A DNA stretch of 64,000 nt, taken from assembly GCA_964428975.1 (NCBI GenBank), contig CAYSAI010000002.1, positions 62,001-126,000 on the forward strand, given 5' to 3'. Position numbers and translations under genes: made by a program. Positions 40,748-48,775 of the stretch are shown here, piece by piece (position 1 is the stretch's first letter; each line of letters begins with the position of its first letter). The notes under the pieces are model-generated. The model searched no databases. It had not been told where the DNA came from and saw only the letters and a program-made list of their open reading frames with translations. Source of the DNA: JAGOUA01 sp964428975. Lineage in GTDB: Bacteria > Patescibacteriota > Patescibacteriia > 2-12-FULL-60-25.

Positions 40748-40808
40748 CTGGTTTTGGTTCGGTTTGATGTTGTTGCCGGAATGACGACAGAAATACGAGA
40801 CAAGCAAA

Positions 40809-40847
40809 AACCCCTCTCCTTACGAAGGAGAGGGGCAGGGGTGAGGT
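40809..40847. repeat. Palindromic repeat copy C
   Basis: 39 bp in the same orientation as copy A (truB) and copy D (glycosyltransferase); inverted relative to copy B. Confidence 0.88.
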
Positions 40848-40883
40848 ATCGGAAGTGGGCAGGGGTGAGGTGAGCCGGAGGCC

Positions 40884-41867
40884 TCAGGGAATCGGGACGC
40901 ACTGCGACGCGCGTCCGGGAGGTTCGCAGAACCCGTTCACGCCCGCCTCGATGTCGAAGCGAGGAGTGGTGGCTCCAGGAGCCCACACACGAACGCGAAT
41001 GCCGCAGATTTCCGTGAAACAGGTGTCGCGCGAACGCGGCCAGTTCACTTCGACTGAGAAGCTTACGGCACGGAGCGCGCTCGAGCGGTTCCAGTAGCAG
41101 GTGCGGCCGACGCACGTCATCAGGAGCTCCGTTCCTTCGGGAAGACCCATCATCGGGTCGAAGGCGGGGAGGCAGATCACGATGAATCCGTTCTGATCGT
41201 AGATTAACATTGGAGCTCCTGCACACGTTCCGCTTAGCGGTCTGAGAGGAAATTCTGGAAGTGTGGAGGCGAAATTTCGCCAGCCGTGGTTTAGTCCGTA
41301 CGTCATCCGTTGTCTTGCTTCGATCCATGGCGTGCTTCCAAGCGGGTGTCCAGACAAATCTGGATCCAGCCAAAACCGCGTGTTCTCGACCCCCTCGGGA
41401 AGGTGGGGCGAGCAGCGATTGTGGCCGGGCCTGCAGGAAACGGTTCCGTCGCGCATCATGGCTTCGAGTCTGGCCTGACACGAGGCGTCTGTCGAGCCTG
41501 AACAGATGTTCCGCATGGCGGCCGTCATGTCGCCGCAGGTGCAAGAACTAGCATGGACACACAAAGGATCCTCCTCGTTCGGCTGACAGAGGGTTCCGCG
41601 ACAGGTAGCGATCTCAACCATTCTCTCTGCCAACGTTCGTAGGTACGCCCGGCACACCATCGGCGCGCCACCATCCCCGATCATCGTCCCCCCATCCGCC
41701 CGCATCCCCGTATCCGAGCCCGTCTGCCCGCCGCGATCGGCGGTGGGCGTGCCCGCATCGGCGTCGTTCGACGAAGGAACAGGCTCACCACAGCCCATGA
41801 AGAACATCAGAAAGAACAGAACCTGCAGAACCGGACGCGCGAAGCGATCGAGCGTGTTGTCGTCCAT
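40884..41867 (-). CDS. Cys-rich lipoprotein-like protein, probably horizontally acquired
   Basis: 327 residues. N-terminus has a hydrophobic segment VLQVLFFLMFFMGCGEP with a lipobox-like Cys, followed by a low-complexity Asp/Gly/Thr/Ala spacer (residues about 28-70) and a Cys-rich domain of unknown family. This design is typical of outer-membrane lipoproteins of Myxococcota. The DNA is much richer in G+C than its neighbours (especially 41640-41770), and the ATG at 41867 has a Shine-Dalgarno site (GGAG, 7-nt spacing), unlike most genes here. It lies next to repeats B and C. Horizontal transfer is inference; an assembly join should also be considered. Confidence 0.7.
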   Translation of the reverse strand: MDDNTLDRFARPVLQVLFFLMFFMGCGEPVPSSNDADAGTPTADRGGQTGSDTGMRADGGTMIGDGGAPMVCRAYLRTLAERMVEIATCRGTLCQPNEEDPLCVHASSCTCGDMTAAMRNICSGSTDASCQARLEAMMRDGTVSCRPGHNRCSPHLPEGVENTRFWLDPDLSGHPLGSTPWIEARQRMTYGLNHGWRNFASTLPEFPLRPLSGTCAGAPMLIYDQNGFIVICLPAFDPMMGLPEGTELLMTCVGRTCYWNRSSALRAVSFSVEVNWPRSRDTCFTEICGIRVRVWAPGATTPRFDIEAGVNGFCEPPGRASQCVPIP

Positions 41868-42010
41868 TTTCTTGCTCCAGCGTGTTCCCGAAGTATTCGG
41901 GAGGTTGTCGTTGGACGGTTGGCAAAAGCACCAGCCATCTACAGATAGTGTAGAAAGAAGAGGGAAGTAAAGCAAGAAAAGCGGTGGTTGTCAAGCTGAC
42001 GAGGCTTTAC

Positions 42011-42040
42011 TTGACAGGTCTATCGCCCGTTTCCTATCAT
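42011..42040 (+). promoter_or_regulatory. Promoter of the heat-shock operon
   Basis: -35 TTGACA (42011-42016), 18-bp spacer, -10 TATCAT (42035-42040). The start point would fall at the beginning of the CIRCE operator. Confidence 0.82.
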
Positions 42041-42044
42041 GCAT

Positions 42045-42071
42045 TTAGCACTCACACCAATAGAGTGCCAA
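42045..42071 (+). promoter_or_regulatory. CIRCE operator (HrcA binding site)
   Basis: Inverted repeat TTAGCACTC-N9-GAGTGCCAA, one mismatch from the consensus TTAGCACTC-N9-GAGTGCTAA. Located just after the -10 box and 9 nt before the hrcA ATG, so HrcA should repress its own operon. Confidence 0.95.
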
Positions 42072-42080
42072 CTCTCTTTC

Positions 42081-42776
42081 ATGGCTGATTCTACGCTTGA
42101 TCCGCGCCTTCGACGCCTTCTTACGGCAGTTGTTGAGATGTACGAACGTACGGCCGAACCGGTGAGCTCTCAGGCGATCGTCGATACCGCGAAGCTTGGG
42201 GTGAGCTCTGCTACGGTGCGTAATTGGTTCATGGAGCTCGACGCCCTTGGGCTCTCCCAGCAGCCGCATACCTCGGGTGGGCGTATCCCCACGGAAGAAG
42301 GCTATCGCCTGTATACCGAGCTTCTTCTGCCGATTGAGACGCTTTCTCCAGAAGAAGCGGAGCCGTTCACTCGCCTCGCTCGTGAACATGACGACCGCAT
42401 CCTTCGAGCGAAAGCGCTTGCTCGCGCTCTCGCTGAACGTTCCGTGTGTGGTCTGTTTCTTCGCTTCGGCGCGCATGATTCTTACTACACGGGGCTTTCA
42501 CGCCTCTTTCAACAACCGGAGTTTCGTGATTGGCAAAAGGTTGTCTCGCTTTCAGAAGTCCTCGATCGGTTAGATGAAGCGCTCGACACCTTTACCTCTC
42601 CACATCAAGGGACACCGTTTGTTCTCGTGGGTTCACATGGCCCCTTTGGTGCTGGATGCTCCACGGTATGTCTCGAACGCGACGGGGTGTTGATGGGATT
42701 CCTCGGTCCTCTTCGCATGAATTATCGATACGCGTATCAAGCGCTTGCTCTCGTTGACACTTTTCTTCCTCTATGA
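42081..42776 (+). CDS. hrcA: Heat-inducible repressor HrcA, shortened
   Basis: Repressor that binds CIRCE and is released on heat stress. 231 residues, compared with about 340 in B. subtilis. The N-terminal winged helix is intact (TAEPVSSQAIVD, LGVSSATVRNWFMELDALGL, TSGGRIPTEEGYRLY); the middle and inserted dimerisation region is much reduced, but the C-terminal GVLMGFLGPLRMNYRYAYQAL segment is kept. ATG 42081 is just behind the CIRCE site. Overlaps grpE by 4 bp (ATGA). The perfect operator suggests that the short protein still works. Confidence 0.92.
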   Translation: MADSTLDPRLRRLLTAVVEMYERTAEPVSSQAIVDTAKLGVSSATVRNWFMELDALGLSQQPHTSGGRIPTEEGYRLYTELLLPIETLSPEEAEPFTRLAREHDDRILRAKALARALAERSVCGLFLRFGAHDSYYTGLSRLFQQPEFRDWQKVVSLSEVLDRLDEALDTFTSPHQGTPFVLVGSHGPFGAGCSTVCLERDGVLMGFLGPLRMNYRYAYQALALVDTFLPL

Positions 42777-43273
42777 ATGATCTTCCTCTCGACACGAACG
42801 CACAAGAACCTCTCGCCGCGTGCCCTTCTTGCGAAACGTACCTCGCCGGATGGAAACGTGCGCAGGCGGACTATCAGAATCTGACGCGCGAAACGGAGCA
42901 GCAACAGCAGATGCGCACACGGTATGCGAACGAACGCTTACTGCGCGATCTCTTACCTGCCTTGAATCAGTTTGCTCTCGCGCTTTCGTTTACGCCCGCC
43001 ATCGACACGCTTTCTGATGAACAGAAGCCCGTATGGGAACCATGGCTTGTGGGAATACGCGCTGTCTATACGTTGTGGGAGAAAACCGCGCACGAGCTTG
43101 GACTCACGCCGATTGCGACGGATGGCCTATTCGACCCCATGCTTCACGAAGCGCTTGCGGAAGAACTGTCTGATCTTCCTGAAGGAACGATTACGAAGGT
43201 GGTCCAATCAGGATGGATACTCCACGGAAAAGTGCTCGAGCCCGCAAAAGTCCTTGTCGCGAAACACGTCTAA
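42773..43273 (+). CDS. grpE: Nucleotide exchange factor GrpE
   Basis: Releases ADP from DnaK. 166 residues with a helical N-terminal part (WKRAQADYQNLTRETEQQQQ) and the C-terminal beta domain (GLTPIATDGLFDPMLHEALA, then KVVQSGWILHGKVLEPAKV). An early CPSC pair (Cys18, Cys21) is unusual and has no obvious partner. Overlaps hrcA by 4 bp and precedes hsp20 by 1 bp. Confidence 0.94.
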   Translation: MNDLPLDTNAQEPLAACPSCETYLAGWKRAQADYQNLTRETEQQQQMRTRYANERLLRDLLPALNQFALALSFTPAIDTLSDEQKPVWEPWLVGIRAVYTLWEKTAHELGLTPIATDGLFDPMLHEALAEELSDLPEGTITKVVQSGWILHGKVLEPAKVLVAKHV

Positions 43274-43274
43274 T

Positions 43275-43616
43275 ATGTCGCTCATTCAATGGTCGCCGTT
43301 TACGATGGAACCGGCCAACGCTTCGCTTATTCCTCCTGTGGACGTGTACGAACAAGACGGATTCGTGGTGGTAGAAGCGTCGCTCGCAGGTGTTGATGCA
43401 AACAAGATAGAGCTTTCTGTTGATGGACAGGAGCTTCTCATCAAAGCGGTGAGCGAACGCCGCACGGAGGTGGACGAAAGTACGTACTATCGCAAAGAGG
43501 TACGTCATGGCGTGGTGTTCCGTCGTGTGCCTCTTCCCGCGCTCGTCGAGGATGCACCCGCGCACGCCTCCTACGATAAAGGGGTGCTCACGGTGCGATT
43601 ATCGAAGAAAGAATAA
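43275..43616 (+). CDS. Small heat-shock protein (Hsp20) in the dnaK operon
   Basis: 113-residue alpha-crystallin-domain holdase: VDVYEQDGFVVVEASLAGVD at the start of the domain, VDGQELLIKAVSE, then YYRKEVRHGVVFRRVPLPAL and a C-terminal KGVLTVRLSKKE. Short N- and C-terminal arms. Placed between grpE (1 bp) and dnaK (37 bp), under CIRCE control, which is an unusual gene order. A second Hsp20 lies at 27808. Confidence 0.9.
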   Translation: MSLIQWSPFTMEPANASLIPPVDVYEQDGFVVVEASLAGVDANKIELSVDGQELLIKAVSERRTEVDESTYYRKEVRHGVVFRRVPLPALVEDAPAHASYDKGVLTVRLSKKE

Positions 43617-43653
43617 TTTTACACACACATAACACACATCTATTTATACGCTT

Positions 43654-45531
43654 ATGCCAAAAATACTTGGAATCGATCTTGGAACCACGAACTCCTGCAT
43701 GGCAATTGTGGAGGGCGGTCAACCAAAAGTGCTCGAAAATGCGGAAGGCGCACGCACAACACCTTCGGTCGTCGCCATCTCAAAAACGGGCGATCGTCTT
43801 GTGGGGCAAATCGCGAAACGTCAGGGAATGGTGAACGCAGAGAACACGCTGTTTTCTGTGAAACGTCTTATTGGTCGTCGTTCGGATGACGCAGAGGTTG
43901 CGCGTGATGAAAAATGGTTGCCGTATAAAATCGTGAAGAGCGGTGAAGGAATTAAGGTGCTTATGGCGGGCAAGGAATACACGCCGGAAGAAATCTCCGC
44001 GATGGTGCTCGGAAAACTTAAAGCCGACGCGGAAGCAAAGACAGGGGAGAAAATCACGGAAGCGGTGATTACGGTGCCTGCCTATTTTGATGACGCGCAA
44101 CGTCAAGCCACGAAAATCGCGGGAGAAATCGCCGGCCTTACGGTGCGCCGTATCATCAACGAGCCAACGGCTGCCGCACTTGCGTACGGGTTTGATCGCA
44201 AGAAAGATGAGAAGATCGTGGTGTACGATCTTGGAGGCGGAACGTTCGACGTGTCTGTTCTTGAAGTGGCGTACGATGCCGTGACTTCGCAAAACACGAT
44301 TGAGGTACGCGCTACAAACGGCGACACGCATTTGGGCGGCGATGATTTCGACCAACGTATTATCAGTTGGATCATCGACGAGTTCAAAAAATCTGATGGA
44401 ATTGATCTTGGAAAAGATCCGCTCGCGCTGCAACGTATCAAAGATGCGGCAGAAAAAGCGAAAATCGAGCTTTCAAGCGCCGCAAATACGGAAATCAACC
44501 AGCCGTTTATCACGAGCGATGCGTCTGGTCCGAAGCATCTTCTCTTGAAGATGACGCGCGCTGATCTTGAGCGATTGGTGGGCGATCTTGTCGAGAAAAC
44601 GCTCGAACCGTGTAAGAAAGCGCTTGCCGATGCGAAGCTTTCGGTGAGCGATATTCAGGAAATTATCATGGTGGGTGGTATGACGCGTATGCCGCTCGTG
44701 CAGCAAACCGTGGAAAAATTCTTTGGGAAGAAAATCAATGCGACCGTGAATCCAGACGAGGTTGTCGCGATTGGTGCGGCAATTCAAGCGGGAAACCTTC
44801 AGGGCGATATCAAAGGCGAGCTGCTCTTGCTCGACGTGACACCGCTTTCGCTCGGTATCGAAACGATGGGAAGCATCATGACAAAAGTGATCGAACGCAA
44901 CACGACGATTCCTACCTCAAAATCGCAAATCTTTTCGACCGCGGCGGATGGGCAAACCTCTGTTGAAGTCCATGTCTTGCAAGGAGAACGTGGTCTTGCG
45001 AATGATAATCGCTCGCTTGGACGCTTTACGCTGAGCGGTATTCCTCCCTCGCCGCGCGGCGTTCCGCAGGTGGAAGTGTCGTTTGATCTTGATGCGAACG
45101 GCATTCTCTCGGTGAAGGCAAAAGATAAAGCGACGAATAAAGAACAGCAAATTATCATCACGGCTTCGACGAGTCTTTCGAAAGATGAGGTGGAACGCAT
45201 GCGAAAAGAAGCAGAACTGCATGCAGATGAAGACAAGAAGAAGCGTGAAGCGATCGAAATCAAGAATATGGCAGACACTATGCTCTACACGACCGAAAAA
45301 ATGCTGAAAGAACACGAAGGAAAAATCAAGCCAGAGGATAAGCAAAGCATCGAAGCGAAAATGGAAGCGCTCAAACAGGTGAAGGATGGGGAAGATCTTG
45401 AAGCAATCAAAAAAGCGGCAGATGAACTCGCGACAGAAGCGCAAAAAACAGGCGCGAGCCTCTATCAGACGCGTCCAGAAACGGAAACAGCTCCTCCTGC
45501 GGCGGAAGGTCCGACGGAAAACCCAGCGTAA
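43654..45531 (+). CDS. dnaK: Chaperone DnaK (Hsp70)
   Basis: ATP-driven Hsp70 chaperone. 625 residues: GIDLGTTNSCMAIVEGGQPK at the N-terminus, VPAYFDDAQRQATKIAGEIA, DLGGGTFDVSVLEV, the interdomain linker region LLLLDVTPLSLGIETMG, substrate-binding beta domain and C-terminal lid, ending in an acidic Pro/Glu tail without the EEVD-like motif. Normal length for bacteria. Third chaperone of the CIRCE operon; no Shine-Dalgarno before the ATG. Confidence 0.98.
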   Translation: MPKILGIDLGTTNSCMAIVEGGQPKVLENAEGARTTPSVVAISKTGDRLVGQIAKRQGMVNAENTLFSVKRLIGRRSDDAEVARDEKWLPYKIVKSGEGIKVLMAGKEYTPEEISAMVLGKLKADAEAKTGEKITEAVITVPAYFDDAQRQATKIAGEIAGLTVRRIINEPTAAALAYGFDRKKDEKIVVYDLGGGTFDVSVLEVAYDAVTSQNTIEVRATNGDTHLGGDDFDQRIISWIIDEFKKSDGIDLGKDPLALQRIKDAAEKAKIELSSAANTEINQPFITSDASGPKHLLLKMTRADLERLVGDLVEKTLEPCKKALADAKLSVSDIQEIIMVGGMTRMPLVQQTVEKFFGKKINATVNPDEVVAIGAAIQAGNLQGDIKGELLLLDVTPLSLGIETMGSIMTKVIERNTTIPTSKSQIFSTAADGQTSVEVHVLQGERGLANDNRSLGRFTLSGIPPSPRGVPQVEVSFDLDANGILSVKAKDKATNKEQQIIITASTSLSKDEVERMRKEAELHADEDKKKREAIEIKNMADTMLYTTEKMLKEHEGKIKPEDKQSIEAKMEALKQVKDGEDLEAIKKAADELATEAQKTGASLYQTRPETETAPPAAEGPTENPA

Positions 45532-45564
45532 CCCGTCTGTCACACACGATACGTTTTCCCTCCC

Positions 45565-46659
45565 ATGTCAAAAAATTATTACGAAATTCTCGGCGTTCAA
45601 AAAACAGCCAGTACGGACGATATCAAAAAAGCGTTCCGTCGTTTAGCGCACGAGCATCATCCAGATAAAGGAGGGAAAGAGCAGCGCTTTAAAGATGTGA
45701 ACGAGGCGTATCAAGTGCTTGGTGATGAGAAAAAGCGCGCGACGTACGATCAGTTTGGATCAGCGGCTTTTGAACAAGGAGGCGGTGGTGGTCCAGGAGG
45801 GTTCGATTTTAGCGGATTTCAACAGGGTTTTGGAGGAGGGTTCAACGTCAATATGGAAGATTTTGGAGATTTGGGAGATGTTCTTGGTCAAATGTTTGGA
45901 TTTGGCGGTGGGCGATCATCCTCACGCGCGAAACCTCGTGGGCAAGATATCGCGGTTGATATCGAGCTTTCGTTTCGCGAAGCGGTGTTTGGTCTCAAAA
46001 AAGAGCTCACCCTTGTGAAAGCGGATGCGTGTGAAGCGTGCGAGGGCAATGGTGCGGAAAAAGGAAAAGGCCTCAAAACATGTGAAACGTGTAAAGGCGC
46101 GGGACAGGTACGACAAGCGCAACGTACGCTTTTTGGCACGATGCAGGTCGCTGTTGCGTGTTCTACATGCGAAGGTCGCGGAAAAGTGCCAGAAGTCGCG
46201 TGTAAAACATGTAAAGGGTCGGGACTGCATCGCCGTGAGTCGCGCATTTCGCTCGATATTCCCGCTGCCGTGTCGAACGGCGACACGCTCCGCGTGACGG
46301 GAAAGGGTGAAGGTGCATCGCACGGAGGCACACCTGGAGATCTCTATGCGCGTATTCGTGTGAAAACCGATGCGCATTTTACGCGCGATGGGTTCACGAT
46401 CCATTCCATGGTGCATGTGCCGTATTCCATCCTCGTGCTTGGCGGTTCGATGAAGGTCGAAACGCTCGATGGAACCACGGAGGTCTCTATCAAAGAGCGT
46501 ACGCCCGTTGGAACGACGCTCACTCTGCGGAATCATGGGGTGCCGACGGGAACACGATCAAGAGGCGACCATTTGGTCGTACTCCAGGCGGACGTGCCAA
46601 AAAAGCTCACACGAGAGCAGGAACACGCGGTCGAAGCGTTACGCAAGGTGGGGCTTTGA
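45565..46659 (+). CDS. dnaJ: Chaperone DnaJ (type I Hsp40)
   Basis: DnaK co-chaperone that stimulates ATP hydrolysis and delivers substrates. 364 residues: J-domain with HPD (EHHPDKGG), a Gly/Phe-rich region, four Zn-binding repeats CEACEGNG, CETCKGAG, CSTCEGRG, CKTCKGSG, then the C-terminal substrate domains. The J-domain tripeptide and all eight Cys are present. Last gene of the heat-shock operon. Confidence 0.97.
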   Translation: MSKNYYEILGVQKTASTDDIKKAFRRLAHEHHPDKGGKEQRFKDVNEAYQVLGDEKKRATYDQFGSAAFEQGGGGGPGGFDFSGFQQGFGGGFNVNMEDFGDLGDVLGQMFGFGGGRSSSRAKPRGQDIAVDIELSFREAVFGLKKELTLVKADACEACEGNGAEKGKGLKTCETCKGAGQVRQAQRTLFGTMQVAVACSTCEGRGKVPEVACKTCKGSGLHRRESRISLDIPAAVSNGDTLRVTGKGEGASHGGTPGDLYARIRVKTDAHFTRDGFTIHSMVHVPYSILVLGGSMKVETLDGTTEVSIKERTPVGTTLTLRNHGVPTGTRSRGDHLVVLQADVPKKLTREQEHAVEALRKVGL

Positions 46660-46692
46660 CGAATATCCGCAGGTCGCGTAAGCTTCCGCCAT

Positions 46693-46717
46693 CGACCTGT
46701 TCTTGAAGAGCAGGTCG
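46693..46717 (+). terminator. Possible terminator or attenuator after dnaJ
   Basis: Perfect seven-pair stem CGACCTG/CAGGTCG with an 11-nt loop, followed by TTCTGTTC rather than a clean T-run; may partly separate the heat-shock operon from nusA. Confidence 0.4.
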
Positions 46718-46766
46718 TTCTGTTCATCAATACCCATTTATTTCTCACCACAATTGAATATTCTTT

Positions 46767-48011
46767 ATGGCCAGCCCTATCACGCTTGCGATGAAACAAA
46801 TCGCCGAAGAAAAAAATATTTCGTACGAATCCGTCCTTGAAACCGTCGAAGCGGCGCTTGCAAACGCGTATCGCAAAGATTTTGGCAATAAAAATCAAAA
46901 TATTAAAGTGGAGTTTGATGCAGAAAAATACGACGGCATGACCGGCGGTATTCGTGTATTCGATGTAAAAACGGTCGTGGAAAACATGGAGCTTCCAGAA
47001 GATTATTTCACGCGTTTTGATGCAGCAACAGCACCTCGTCGCAAAGATGAACGGCAGCCCGTGATTTCTGCAACGGTTGCGGCGGATGCATTCGCGGCAG
47101 AATTCAAGTTCAATCCAAAAACGATGATCATGCTTTCGGATGCGCGCGACGTGAAACCGGATGCGCAAGTGAACGAGGATATTCGCGTTGAGCTCACGAT
47201 TCCTGCGGCGTTTGGTCGTATGGCGGCGCAAACGGCAAAGCAGGTTATTTTGCAACGTCTTCGTGAAGCAGAGCGCGGCGTGATCTTTAGCGACTTCAAA
47301 GGTCGTGAGGGCGAGCTCATGAACGTGGTCGTGCAGCGTCGTGAGGGACGGGTGGTGCTGATTGATCTTGGTCGTACGACGGGGGTGATGCTTCCAGAAG
47401 ATCAGATCGAAACGGAACGCTACTTTCCAGGAACGCGCATCAAGGCACTGCTTCGCGAGGTGGCGCAAACGCCAAAAGGGCCAGAAATTCGTCTTTCACG
47501 AAGTGCTCCACAGCTCGTGGGAACGCTTTTTACGCAAGAAATTCCCGAAATTGCGAACGGTGTCGTCGAGATGAAGGCGATTGCGCGCGAAGCGGGAAGT
47601 CGGACGAAGATCGCGGTGCGCACGAATGATCAGGCTATTGATCCGATCGGTTCGTGTATCGGTCAACGAGGGGTGCGTATTCAAACCATTATTCGCGAGC
47701 TCGGTGGCGAGAAGGTGGACATTATTGAGTGGAATGAAGAGCCGCGCGCCTTCATCAAAGCTGCGCTTGCGCCTGCGATGGTGCAAAGTGTGGATCTTGA
47801 CGAGGAGGCGCGTCTCGCCACGGTGCTTGTTGCGGCCGACCAGCTTTCGCTTGCGATCGGCAAAGGGGGGCAAAACGTGCGTCTTGCGGCAAAACTCACG
47901 GGTTGGAAGGTAACGATTCGTGAACAAGGTGGGGAAGTGGTTGCGGATTCTGATCAGGGAGAGGTGCTGCCCGTCGCATCTGAAACACAAGAAACAGAAC
48001 CCATCGTCTAG
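46767..48011 (+). CDS. nusA: Transcription termination/antitermination factor NusA
   Basis: RNA polymerase-associated factor that controls pausing and termination. 414 residues: N-terminal domain (ETVEAALANAYRKDFGNKNQ), S1 domain (GVVQ-type strand near EGRVVLIDLGRTTGVMLPED), KH1 (RTKIAVRTNDQAIDPIGSCI) and KH2 (LAIGKGGQNVRLAAKLTGW). The N-terminal domain carries an extra segment of about 60 residues (around 45-105) not typical of E. coli NusA. In most bacteria nusA sits beside infB; here infB is 24 kb away. Confidence 0.96.
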   Translation: MASPITLAMKQIAEEKNISYESVLETVEAALANAYRKDFGNKNQNIKVEFDAEKYDGMTGGIRVFDVKTVVENMELPEDYFTRFDAATAPRRKDERQPVISATVAADAFAAEFKFNPKTMIMLSDARDVKPDAQVNEDIRVELTIPAAFGRMAAQTAKQVILQRLREAERGVIFSDFKGREGELMNVVVQRREGRVVLIDLGRTTGVMLPEDQIETERYFPGTRIKALLREVAQTPKGPEIRLSRSAPQLVGTLFTQEIPEIANGVVEMKAIAREAGSRTKIAVRTNDQAIDPIGSCIGQRGVRIQTIIRELGGEKVDIIEWNEEPRAFIKAALAPAMVQSVDLDEEARLATVLVAADQLSLAIGKGGQNVRLAAKLTGWKVTIREQGGEVVADSDQGEVLPVASETQETEPIV

Positions 48012-48016
48012 GCCCT

Positions 48017-48772
48017 ATGTTCACCACTCTCTTTCTTCAGCCGCTCTTCAATTTGTTGATTGGGCTCTATAATATCTTGCCGGGGCATGACATGGGCGTG
48101 GCGATTATTGTGTTGACGCTGATTGTGAAGCTTATTCTATGGCCATTTACGGCGCTTCAAATCAAACAACAGCGTGCGATGCAAGCGATTCAGCCACGTA
48201 TCGAAGAAATTCGTACGAAACATAAAGATGATAAGGAAGCACAAGGACGCGAACTCATGGCGCTCTACGCGAAGGAGAAGGTGAATCCTGCCATGTCGTG
48301 TTTGCCGCTCCTGATTCAAATCCCAATCTTTATCGGGCTGTATCAAGCGCTTTCGAAGGGGCTTGGTTCCATCGATGCGGGGCTGCTCTATCCATTTGTC
48401 CACAACCCAGGGGTTGTACAAACCATGTTTCTGGGTATTCTTGATCTTACGAAGGCGAGTATTCCTCTTGCGCTCGCTTCCGCTGCGGTGCAATTTTGGC
48501 AAAGCCGTCAAATGTTGAAGAAGACGCCTGCGGCGATCACACCTCTTCCTGCAGATGTGGCAGACGCTCCTCAAGCGAAAGATGAAAACATGGCCGCGAT
48601 TATGAACAAGCAAATGATGTACACCATGCCTATTTTGACGGGCTTCATCGGCTTTTCTCTTCCTGCGGGCGTAACGCTTTACTGGTTTGTTATGAGTCTT
48701 CTCTCCGTTGCTCAACAGTGGTGGGTGATGCGCACCCTTCCACCAAAAATCTTGCCTCAACTAAGTGCGTAA
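48017..48772 (+). CDS. yidC: Membrane protein insertase YidC/Oxa1 family
   Basis: Inserts and folds membrane proteins alone or with SecYEG. 251 residues of the short form without the large extracytoplasmic domain of Proteobacteria; five hydrophobic segments and the coiled cytoplasmic hairpin (QQRAMQAIQPRIEEIRTKH). The position of the conserved groove Arg is Lys38 (TLIVKLILWPF). No lipoprotein-type signal peptide is visible. Forms a run with secD (3 bp) and secF. Confidence 0.94.
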   Translation: MFTTLFLQPLFNLLIGLYNILPGHDMGVAIIVLTLIVKLILWPFTALQIKQQRAMQAIQPRIEEIRTKHKDDKEAQGRELMALYAKEKVNPAMSCLPLLIQIPIFIGLYQALSKGLGSIDAGLLYPFVHNPGVVQTMFLGILDLTKASIPLALASAAVQFWQSRQMLKKTPAAITPLPADVADAPQAKDENMAAIMNKQMMYTMPILTGFIGFSLPAGVTLYWFVMSLLSVAQQWWVMRTLPPKILPQLSA

Positions 48773-48775
48773 TTT

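Larger units (their letters stand above)
40683..40883. other. Intergenic region holding the palindromic repeat pair
   Basis: No gene. Contains a poly-C tract just after the giant gene, repeat copies B and C in opposite orientation, and a partial tail copy at 40858-40876. Confidence 0.75.

Noticed and set aside
40884..41867. Plus-strand ORFs 41261-41551 and overlaps as genes
   Set aside because: The minus-strand frame has a start with Shine-Dalgarno, signal sequence and Cys pattern; the plus frames do not.
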